Part shown: positions 1-5,122 of the stretch, in pieces | Layout of the letters: the number at the start of each line of letters is the position of its first letter | Position numbering within the stretch: the first letter of the stretch is position 1 | DNA from: Chloroflexota bacterium | GTDB lineage: Bacteria; Chloroflexota; Anaerolineae; Promineifilales; Promineifilaceae | Reading direction: 5' to 3' | Assembly: GCA_963169155.1 (NCBI GenBank) | Contig: CAUJGI010000562.1 | Coordinates: 1 to 5,122 of the forward strand | DNA: 5,122 bases | Translations under genes and position numbers: made by a program | The notes under the pieces: model-generated | Databases searched by the model: none | The model's input: the letters and a program-made list of their open reading frames with translations, nothing else | What the model was told of the DNA's origin: nothing

Positions 1-185
1 AGGTGGTTTACGGCCGTTGCCTCCCCGTCGGGTAAAACAGCCAGCGCCGCTGGTGACAGGCTGGTGGTCAAAATCGCCGTCTGTGCTGCGCTCACGGCCC
101 GCCGCTGTTTGTCGGTGGCCAGGGTAAGCATTGCCGGGGCATTTTGCAGATGTTGTTGCCAGTAAGTGAACTGAGTCAAATCCAT
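1..185 (-). CDS. NRPS, N-terminal fragment starting in the middle of a condensation domain (runs off the window)
   Basis: The first 61 residues are visible, beginning MDLTQFTYWQQHLQNAPAML. The YWQQ.L..AP.ML.L.TD pattern at residues 8-25 matches the linker into the C-terminal lobe of NRPS condensation domains (usual form YWxxxLxxxPxLLxLPTDRPRP), here with PTDRPR degraded to ATDKQR. Residues 37-50 resemble the following beta strand and start of helix (usually FxLPxELTxAL). In a full C domain this linker lies about 170-200 residues in, after the HHxxxDG motif; here it lies at residue 8. The start is well fixed: ATG at 185-183 has an AAGG box 9 nt upstream, and the codon directly before it in frame is TAA, so no upstream extension is possible without a frameshift. 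The gene lies 140 bp downstream of the complete module and is probably in the same operon. By family habit an A and a PCP domain should follow outside the window. The family call is fairly sure; whether the half domain is functional is unknown. Confidence 0.82.
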   Translation of the reverse strand, partial: MDLTQFTYWQQHLQNAPAMLTLATDKQRRAVSAAQTAILTTSLSPAALAVLPDGEATAVNH

Positions 186-194
186 TTATGTGTA

Positions 195-198
195 CCTT
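195..198 (-). promoter_or_regulatory. Ribosome binding site of the third NRPS gene
   Basis: On the minus strand AAGG lies 9 nt before the ATG at 185-183. With the in-frame TAA touching that ATG, it decides the start of a gene that would otherwise look as if it lacks its first half. Confidence 0.6.
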
Positions 199-233
199 GA
201 AATTTTACGGTCTTCAGGATCTCGTGGGGTTAG

Positions 234-260
234 GCGTGAAACGTGATGCGTGAAACGTGA
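234..260. repeat. Tandem direct repeat of GCGTGAAACGTGA, two copies, period 14
   Basis: Identical 13-mers lie at 234-246 and 248-260 with one T between them. The second copy is part of the left arm of the hairpin; the first lies just outside and overlaps it. The complement TCACGTTTCACGC at 271-283 can pair with either copy, so two alternative hairpins are possible. The nested direct and inverted units look like a modular extragenic repeat rather than a chance palindrome. Confidence 0.85.
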
Positions 261-289
261 CCGGAGTAAGTCACGTTTCACGCATCACG
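242..289. repeat. Near-perfect inverted repeat (20-bp stem, 8-nt loop)
   Basis: Bases 242-261 are the exact reverse complement of 270-289, leaving the 8-nt loop CGGAGTAA at 262-269. Each arm contains the unit GCGTGAAACGTGA or its complement TCACGTTTCACGC. As RNA or single-stranded DNA it would form a very stable hairpin on either strand. It lacks a following T tract, so it is not a textbook intrinsic terminator. An extragenic REP-like or MITE-like palindrome is the more likely reading; a role in mRNA stability between the two NRPS genes is possible. Confidence 0.9.
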
Positions 290-325
290 GTCTGTCAACC
301 TTTTGAGTTGCTAAAGAGCCAAAAT

Positions 326-3300
326 TTACAACATCAACTCAACTTCTTCTTCGTCCAGCGCTTCGAGTTTCTCCAGCATGCGCTCTTCAATCAAAATAGC
401 CATGTCGATCACCGTGGGATTGTCAAACAGGGCGCGCAGGGAAAGCTCCACCTCAAACGTGGAGTGGATGCGGGAAGCCAGCTGGGTGATGAGCAGCGAG
501 TGGCCGCCCAGCTGGAAGAAGTTGTCATACAGCCCAATTTTGGGGGCGTGGGTCAATTCGCCAAACAGCTCGGCCAGCGTTTCCTCGATGGGCGTACGCG
601 GTGCGGCGTATTTGGCCGCGTCTTCGGCCTGGAACGCGGGTGCAGGCAGGGCGCGGTAGTCGATTTTGCCGTGGGTGGTTTTGGGAAAAGCGTCCACGGT
701 GACAAACGCCGTTGGGATCATGTAAACAGGCAGCTGCTGACGCAGGTGCGAGGTTAACGTTTGTTTGTCGGGGGTACGGCCGTTGCGCGGAATGACATAC
801 GCAATAATTTGCGGGTTGTTTTGCGCATCGGGGCGGGTGGTAACGGCCGTATCGGCCACGTCCGGGTGCTGGTTCAGCACGTGCTCGATGGCGTCTGGCT
901 CGATGCGATGGCCGCGCAGCTTGATCTGCCGGTCGGTGCGGCCCACAAACTGCAAAATGCCGTCTTCCAAAAAGCGCACCCGGTCGCCCGTGCGGTAGAC
1001 ACGCTCGCCCGCGGCAAACGGATCGGCGATAAACCGGGCCTGCGTTTCCGCCTCCAGCCCCACGTAGCCCAGGGCCAGCTGCGGGCCGCCAATCAACAGT
1101 TCGCCGGGCGCGCCAATCGGCGCGAGCTGGTCGTATTGGTCCACCACGGTCACCCGCGCCGAGGCCACCGGGCGGCCAATCGGGGCCAGGGAGGCTTCAG
1201 CCACGGCCAATGGCCCGGCAATCGGGCAGGCCACGGCCACGATGGTCGTTTCAGTGGGGCCGTAGGTGTTCCACAGCGTCACGTGGCTGGGGGCCACCTG
1301 CTGCCAGGTGGCCAGGTGCTCCGGCGCAGCCCGCTCACCGCCAATGATGATGGTGTGCACGCTGGCGGGCAGGTGCAGGTTGGCGTCGCGCCGCATTTCA
1401 ATGGCAAGCGTATGCCAGAATGCGGTGGGCAAATCGAGCACCGTGATCTGGTGCTCCTGGCAAAAGGCAAAAAACGTCTGGACAGAACTGAGGCTGTCAT
1501 CGGTGCGCAGTACCAGGGTGGCCCCGGCCAGGTGGGCGGGACACAGCTCTTCCAGCGAAGTGTCGAAGCCGATAGAGGCAAATTGCAGCACTTTGTCGCG
1601 GGCGGTGAGGCGGAAGTGGGCGACGGCCGTCTGCACATAGCTGTGCAGGGCGCTGTGCGGCAGGCGTACCCCCTTAGGCTGCCCCGTTGAGCCAGATGTG
1701 TAGAGGATTAAGGCCGTTTCTGCCGGTGGTTCGTTTACGGTTGGCCTATCGGCCAGCGCCAACTGGTCGATGCACAGCTGCGACACGGCGGCGGGCAGCC
1801 CCGCTTGCAGCGTGGAATGGGTGAGGATGGCATCCAGCCCGGCGTCGGCAACCATGAAGGCCAGGCGCTGCTCCGGCAGCGTGGGGTCCAGCGGCACGTA
1901 GGTGTTGCCGCTCCTGAGAATGGCCCAAAAGCCCACGGGAAAATCGAGGGAGCGGGGCAGGTGCAGGCCGATACGGCCGTTGGCCAGACCCATCTCGCGC
2001 AAATGGTGTGCCAGCCGGTTGGACCGTGCGTCGAGTTCGGCGTAGGTCAGCGGTCCCGCCTCCGGGTCGATGACGGCCACGGCCTGGGGCGATTGGGCCA
2101 CGCGGGCGGCAAAGTCGGCCACCAGCGAACCGGTGGCCGCGGCTGGTGCTGGATTGTTCCATGATTCCAGCAGCTGGCGCTCTGCCGCAGGCAAAATCGT
2201 CAGGTCAGCCATGCGCTGCGTCGGGTTGGCTACGATGTTTTGCACAATTTGCACCACGTGGGCGAGCATGCGCTGGATGGCAACGGCCGTAAACAGCGTC
2301 GGATCATACGAAATTTGCAGCACTTCTTTGATCTTGAGGTAGAAGTTGAGTGGGTAGTTGGTTTTCTCCTGCACAAACAGGGAGCGCGTGTCCGATGGCG
2401 CTGTCCCAACATTTTCCGTGGCCGGGTTGTTGTTGATGAAAAGCGAATGGAACAGATTTCGCTCGCGCGGGAAGCTGTTCCACTGCTGAATTTGCTCCAG
2501 CGAGATGTGGCTGAACTGGGTTTGGGCGACAAAGCCCTCATGGCTGTGTTTGAGCCAGGTAAGCACCAGCTCTTCTTTGCTGAACTGCAAGCGCACCGGC
2601 AGCACGTTGATGAACAACCCTACCATGCGGTCAAACTGGGGCAGTTCGGTGGGACGGCCGTGTACCACCGTGCCAAATACCAAATCATTTTCGCCGCTGT
2701 AGCGGTTGAGCAAAATGCCCCACACGGCGTGCATGAAGTTGTTGTAAGTAATGTTCTCGCGGGCCAGCAGTGCCTGCACGCCAGCCCACACGTCGGCGGG
2801 CAGCGTCACTTTTTCTTCGGCGTAGGCGGTGACCGCCCCGTACACACTCTGGGACAGTCCGCTGCCCACGGGGATGGGCGTGGCTTCGACAAAGCCGCCC
2901 AAATACGACTGCCAGTACGCCTTGGCCTGGCTTTCATCCTGGCGGCGCAGCCAGGCGATGTATTCGCGGAACGGGGTGGGGGCGGGCAAATCGGCCGTTG
3001 CGCCCCGGCGGAAGGCGTCGTACAGGGCGCGAATTTCCATGTGCACCACCACGTTGGACCAGCCATCAAACAAAATGTGGTGGTGGTTGACCAGGACGAT
3101 GTGGCGGTTAACGGCCGTTTGAATTACATACAATCGCAGCAGCGGCGGTTCGGACAAATCAAACCCTCTCTGCCGTTCTGCCGCCATCAGCGCTTGTAGC
3201 TGGGCCATTTGCTGCGCCTCGCTCACGTCACGCCAGTCGAGCTGGGTGAGCGGCAAATCCACCGTACGCACCACGGTTTGCAGTGGTTCATCGGCTTCTT

Positions 3301-3505
3301 CCCAGAAGAAGCCAGTGCGGAACGCTTCGTGGCGCTGCATCAGGTGCTGCCACGCCTGGATGTAGCCGGGCACGTCCAGGTCATCCATTTCAAAGGCGCT
3401 TTGTTCCACGTAAACGCCAGTTTCCGGCGCAAACAATGTGTGGAACAAAATGGCGCGCTGGGTGGCGGTGAGAGTATACAGGTCTTGAATATTTTCGGGA
3501 TTCAT
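326..3505 (-). CDS. Single-module NRPS: condensation-adenylation-PCP, 1059 aa, complete
   Basis: This enzyme activates one amino acid as an aminoacyl-AMP, loads it on its carrier domain and condenses it with the upstream chain; it should act in the cytoplasm. The C domain (about residues 8-440) has LTATQRAILFH (C1), RHEAFRTGF (C2), HHILFDG at 142-148 with the catalytic His143 intact, YSGENDLVFGT (C4) and MVGLFINVLPVR (C5). The A domain (about 455-955) has LYTSGSTGQPKG at 602-612, NTYGPTETT at 746-754, YRTGD at 837-841, GRTDRQIKLRGHRIE at 855-869 and the catalytic Lys947 in HGKIDYRAL. The PCP (about 965-1040) has LGGHSL with the phosphopantetheine Ser1003. Aligned to GrsA, the pocket reads D648 T649 E652 D691 I720 G722 T747 I755 V756 K947; Glu652 and Asp691 suggest a basic side chain (inference). 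The N-terminus NIQDLYTLTATQ resembles the acceptor docking start of TycB1 (VQDMYALTPMQ). The tail after residue 1040 is acidic and helical (EALDEEEVELML). The start is the ATG overlapping the upstream TGA. Confidence 0.96.
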   Translation of the reverse strand: MNPENIQDLYTLTATQRAILFHTLFAPETGVYVEQSAFEMDDLDVPGYIQAWQHLMQRHEAFRTGFFWEEADEPLQTVVRTVDLPLTQLDWRDVSEAQQMAQLQALMAAERQRGFDLSEPPLLRLYVIQTAVNRHIVLVNHHHILFDGWSNVVVHMEIRALYDAFRRGATADLPAPTPFREYIAWLRRQDESQAKAYWQSYLGGFVEATPIPVGSGLSQSVYGAVTAYAEEKVTLPADVWAGVQALLARENITYNNFMHAVWGILLNRYSGENDLVFGTVVHGRPTELPQFDRMVGLFINVLPVRLQFSKEELVLTWLKHSHEGFVAQTQFSHISLEQIQQWNSFPRERNLFHSLFINNNPATENVGTAPSDTRSLFVQEKTNYPLNFYLKIKEVLQISYDPTLFTAVAIQRMLAHVVQIVQNIVANPTQRMADLTILPAAERQLLESWNNPAPAAATGSLVADFAARVAQSPQAVAVIDPEAGPLTYAELDARSNRLAHHLREMGLANGRIGLHLPRSLDFPVGFWAILRSGNTYVPLDPTLPEQRLAFMVADAGLDAILTHSTLQAGLPAAVSQLCIDQLALADRPTVNEPPAETALILYTSGSTGQPKGVRLPHSALHSYVQTAVAHFRLTARDKVLQFASIGFDTSLEELCPAHLAGATLVLRTDDSLSSVQTFFAFCQEHQITVLDLPTAFWHTLAIEMRRDANLHLPASVHTIIIGGERAAPEHLATWQQVAPSHVTLWNTYGPTETTIVAVACPIAGPLAVAEASLAPIGRPVASARVTVVDQYDQLAPIGAPGELLIGGPQLALGYVGLEAETQARFIADPFAAGERVYRTGDRVRFLEDGILQFVGRTDRQIKLRGHRIEPDAIEHVLNQHPDVADTAVTTRPDAQNNPQIIAYVIPRNGRTPDKQTLTSHLRQQLPVYMIPTAFVTVDAFPKTTHGKIDYRALPAPAFQAEDAAKYAAPRTPIEETLAELFGELTHAPKIGLYDNFFQLGGHSLLITQLASRIHSTFEVELSLRALFDNPTVIDMAILIEERMLEKLEALDEEEVELML

Positions 3506-5122
3506 GATCGTTTCTTCTGTCCTAATTTGCTCAAGAATTGGTTCAGCTGCGCCTGATCCAGCTGGGCTTCCGGGAAATCGGCCGGGGCTAGCTGGCGCTC
3601 CTTTAGCTCCGTGGTGTGGGCGATGAGCTGGTCCAGGTGGCGCTGCCACTGCTGGCTCAGGGCCACAATGGTGGTGTGACGGAAGCGTACCGGGTCGTAG
3701 AACCAATCCACATGCAGCTGGTCGCCAATTTGCCCGGCCACGATGGTAAGCGGCGTGGTCATGCCGTGCGGGGCGAGCAGGCTTAGAGGAGTGAATGGAG
3801 TTACGGCCGTTATCTCCGGCTGCCAGACAAAACTCACCAGCGGCGTTCCCGGCCAGGCCGTGCCGTCATGATGGGTCATGCTGGGCAGGTGACGGACGTC
3901 GGCTTTGGTTTGCTGTAACCAGGCAGCGGCGTCGCTGGCGGTGGGTGCGTGCAGGTGCAGCGGCGGGTTGGTTTGCAGCTGGCCAATGGTCTGGCGGGTG
4001 TTCACTCCGCCGACGGCCGCTCCCCGGTGGTACTGGGCCGTATTAACCCAGAGGTGGTCGCATTTTTGCCAGTGGGTGAGGGTTTGGGCAACGGCCGTGA
4101 CTACCACTTCTTCCAGGCTCATGTTGTAGCTGGACTGGACGTGGGTTAATTCGGCCGTTTTAGCTGCGGGCAGCCGCAACCGGACCAGCGGTTTGGCGGG
4201 CGGGCTGGCCACATCCACCGGTTCGGCGGGCAGGGGGGCAATTTGCGCGGCCATCTCCTGCCAGTAGGCGCGATCTGGCGCGGCTGGTTCGATGGCCAGC
4301 CATTCCTGCCAGGTGGTTTGGGGCCAGGTGGGCAGCTGGCCATGCTGGTAGGCGTAAGCCAGGGCTTGCAGCAGGTGCGGCACGGCGGCGCGGTCCAGCA
4401 CCAGCGGTGAGGCGGCCAGCAGCAGCATTTCTTGCTGCGGCAGCTGGAGCAGCGTGGCGGCGATGTGCGGCGGCGTGTGGCGGCCCAGGCGCTGTTTCAG
4501 GGTGGTGACGGCCGTTTGCAGCGCCTCCGCCTGTTCGGCTTTGGCGGTTAGCTGGATAAGATTTTCCGTGTTGAGCAGTCGGGTCATCGGCGTTTCGACC
4601 GCCTGCTGCTGCCAGATACCCGCCGTGTCTGATGTAAAGCCCACTTTGAGATTGTGTAATTGCTGTAACAGGTCCAGTGCCCGGTTCAGCCGTTCGCCGT
4701 CTACCGATTCTTTGACTTGCAGCTGGAGTACCATGGGTTCAGCGTCGGTGGCGTGGAGCTGTTGTTGAACGGCCGTTAGCGGAAACGGCCGCTGCGTATC
4801 GGCCAGCAGCGCCAGGTCGGCCACCGTCTGGTTTTGGAACAGCTGGTTGGGGCGGAAGCTAAAACCATTTTCCCGAGCCTTGGCGATAAAACGCACCGCC
4901 AGAATCGAGTCGCCGCCCAGCTCAAAAAAGTTGTCATGCACGCCCACGCGGGGCACCTTGAGCAGCGTTTTCCAGATTTCCGCCAGCCGCTCTTCGATGG
5001 GGCTGCGCGGCGCGGTGAATTCTCTGGTGGCCGCCAGGGCCGCCGCCCCGTCGGGGTTGGGCAGGGCTTTGCGGTCAACCTTGCCGTTGGGGGTGAGCGG
5101 ATAGGCGTCCAGGAACAAGAAA
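3502..5122 (-). CDS. NRPS, C-terminal part: end of A domain, PCP, degenerate epimerization domain (5' end outside the window)
   Basis: Residues are counted from the codon at 5118-5116. The reading frame is open to the window edge, so the N-terminus is missing. Residues 1-20 end an A domain with PLTPNGKVDRKALP (A10; catalytic Lys13). A PCP follows (about 38-108) with FFELGGDSI and phosphopantetheine Ser71; GGDS rather than GGHS is the known mark of carrier domains that precede an E domain. Residues 112-500 follow the E-domain order: PLTAVQ (E1), a strand LLLAASPLVLDR at 232-243 where HHxxxDG should be, LEEVVVTAVAQTL (E3), VNTAQYHRG at 358-366 in place of the EGHGRE motif, and RQTIGQLQT in place of RTVGWFT. 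Both catalytic residues known in this family (second His, and Glu of EGHGRE) are absent, so racemisation is unlikely. The C-terminus, ADFPEAQLDQAQLNQFLSKL, resembles the donor docking helix of TycA. It overlaps the next gene by 4 bp. Confidence 0.94.
   Translation of the reverse strand, partial: FLFLDAYPLTPNGKVDRKALPNPDGAAALAATREFTAPRSPIEERLAEIWKTLLKVPRVGVHDNFFELGGDSILAVRFIAKARENGFSFRPNQLFQNQTVADLALLADTQRPFPLTAVQQQLHATDAEPMVLQLQVKESVDGERLNRALDLLQQLHNLKVGFTSDTAGIWQQQAVETPMTRLLNTENLIQLTAKAEQAEALQTAVTTLKQRLGRHTPPHIAATLLQLPQQEMLLLAASPLVLDRAAVPHLLQALAYAYQHGQLPTWPQTTWQEWLAIEPAAPDRAYWQEMAAQIAPLPAEPVDVASPPAKPLVRLRLPAAKTAELTHVQSSYNMSLEEVVVTAVAQTLTHWQKCDHLWVNTAQYHRGAAVGGVNTRQTIGQLQTNPPLHLHAPTASDAAAWLQQTKADVRHLPSMTHHDGTAWPGTPLVSFVWQPEITAVTPFTPLSLLAPHGMTTPLTIVAGQIGDQLHVDWFYDPVRFRHTTIVALSQQWQRHLDQLIAHTTELKERQLAPADFPEAQLDQAQLNQFLSKLGQKKRS
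3514..3518 (-). promoter_or_regulatory. Ribosome binding site (AGAAG) of the complete NRPS module
   Basis: AGAAG lies 8 nt before the ATG at 3505-3503, inside the last codons of the upstream gene. It is a modest Shine-Dalgarno match. The ATGA overlap of stop and start makes translational coupling likely, which would keep the two interacting synthetases at matched levels. Confidence 0.5.
3619..4785 (-). other. Degenerate epimerization domain (sub-region of the upstream NRPS)
   Basis: The domain has near-normal length (about 390 residues) and keeps the fold pattern, including the DG-loop aspartate (Asp242) and the glycine of the TVGW-type motif (Gly379). HHxxxDG has become S-P-L-V-L-D-R (4390-4410), and the EGHGRE region has become A-Q-Y-H-R-G (4021-4038). 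The frame is open throughout with no stop or frameshift, so selection appears to retain the domain as a structure without its active site. A structural or docking role is an inference. A glycopeptide X-type domain is less likely, because the preceding carrier is of the PCP-E type and the C-terminal end is followed by a docking tail. Confidence 0.8.

Larger units (their letters stand above)
186..325. other. Intergenic spacer between two NRPS genes
   Basis: These 140 bp hold a long hairpin repeat (234-289) and the AAGG site of the downstream gene. I see no recognisable promoter hexamers, and no T run after the hairpin in the minus-strand direction (the next bases are TTTCACGCC). Readthrough from the upstream NRPS gene is therefore plausible. 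The spacer contrasts with the 4-bp overlap at the other gene junction in this window. Confidence 0.7.
10..4776. repeat. Dispersed palindromic octamer ACGGCCGT, 12 exact copies
   Basis: Exact copies start at 10, 776, 843, 1623, 1973, 2283, 2654, 3111, 3803, 4091, 4508 and 4769. One-mismatch forms occur at 1710, 2991, 4013, 4151 and 4785. The octamer is its own reverse complement. Nine copies are read as Thr-Ala-Val and three as Asn/His-Gly-Arg; none uses the third phase and none lies in the spacer. From base composition alone (assuming about 60% GC) I estimate roughly 0.15 copies for this length. Confidence 0.85.

Noticed and set aside
242..289. Hairpin as a rho-independent terminator.
   Set aside because: The stem is strong, but no T tract follows on either strand, and NRPS coding continues in the same direction.
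761..1690. Long open frame on the plus strand (309 codons), antisense to the A domain.
   Set aside because: Composition reads as the complement of a GC-rich coding frame (rich in Gly, Arg, His, Gln), there are no recognisable motifs, and it is fully antisense to a strongly conserved domain.
2240..3199. Long open frame on the plus strand (319 codons), antisense to the C domain.
   Set aside because: Same reasoning: it is antisense to conserved C-domain motifs, has no convincing RBS, and no recognisable fold pattern.
326..3505. Chain termination here (thioesterase or reductase after the PCP).
   Set aside because: Only about 20 residues follow the PCP, with no GxSxG or Rossmann motif.
3506..3706. 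Upstream extension of the complete NRPS module to an ATG at 3706 (67 extra residues).
   Set aside because: The extra residues are Pro/Gly/Ala/His-rich with no family similarity and would overlap the upstream gene by about 200 bp. The ATG at 3505 gives the normal C-domain start, an RBS-like AGAAG and a 4-bp ATGA overlap.
3862..3876. T-H-H-D-G in the upstream NRPS as an HHxxxDG active site.
   Set aside because: The spacing is wrong (HHDG, not HHxxxDG), and it lies far downstream of the strand where the motif belongs, near residues 415-419.
5116..5118. TTG at 5118 as the start codon of the upstream NRPS.
   Set aside because: The frame stays open to the window edge (F-L-F-L-D-A-Y), and the residues belong to the end of an A domain, so this is an internal Leu codon.
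1..5122. tRNA, rRNA, CRISPR array or insertion sequence.
   Set aside because: Nothing resembling these was seen by eye; the only non-coding stretch is 186-325, and its repeats do not have CRISPR spacing.

Overview
The window is part of a non-ribosomal peptide synthetase (NRPS) gene cluster. All three genes are on the minus strand, so the biological order runs from high to low coordinates. The DNA is GC-rich and densely coding. The protein style (CD-type modules split over several short NRPS proteins) and the very frequent octamer ACGGCCGT suggest a Chloroflexota-like or cyanobacterium-like environmental bacterium. That is a low-confidence inference: no taxonomic marker gene is present.

Layout in transcription order: (1) 5122-3502, the 3' end of an NRPS gene, covering the end of an adenylation (A) domain, a peptidyl carrier protein (PCP) of the GGDSI type, and an epimerization (E) domain whose catalytic motifs look destroyed, ending in a TycA-like C-terminal docking segment. 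(2) 3505-326, a complete single-module NRPS of 1059 aa, condensation-adenylation-PCP (C-A-PCP), which starts inside the stop codon of gene 1 (ATGA overlap). Its C domain has intact motifs and resembles tyrocidine synthetase TycB1, which follows an E domain. Its A-domain pocket reads D-T-E-D-I-G-T-I-V-K; two extra acidic residues suggest a basic amino acid substrate. (3) 325-186, a 140-bp spacer with a near-perfect long hairpin built from GCGTGAAACGTGA units, then an AAGG ribosome binding site. (4) 185-1, the start of a third NRPS gene. It opens at the middle of a condensation domain (YWQQ.L..AP.ML.L.TD), with an in-frame stop codon directly before its ATG, so the N-terminal lobe with the HHxxxDG motif is absent from this protein.

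Together the genes form a colinear assembly line. The gene 1 module hands its aminoacyl or peptidyl thioester to gene 2, which adds one residue and passes the chain towards gene 3. No thioesterase, reductase, tailoring or transport gene lies in the window, so neither the start nor the end of the pathway is visible. The points most worth a second look are the dead E domain feeding a D-type acceptor C domain, the half C domain next to a hairpin repeat, and the twelve copies of a palindromic octamer.
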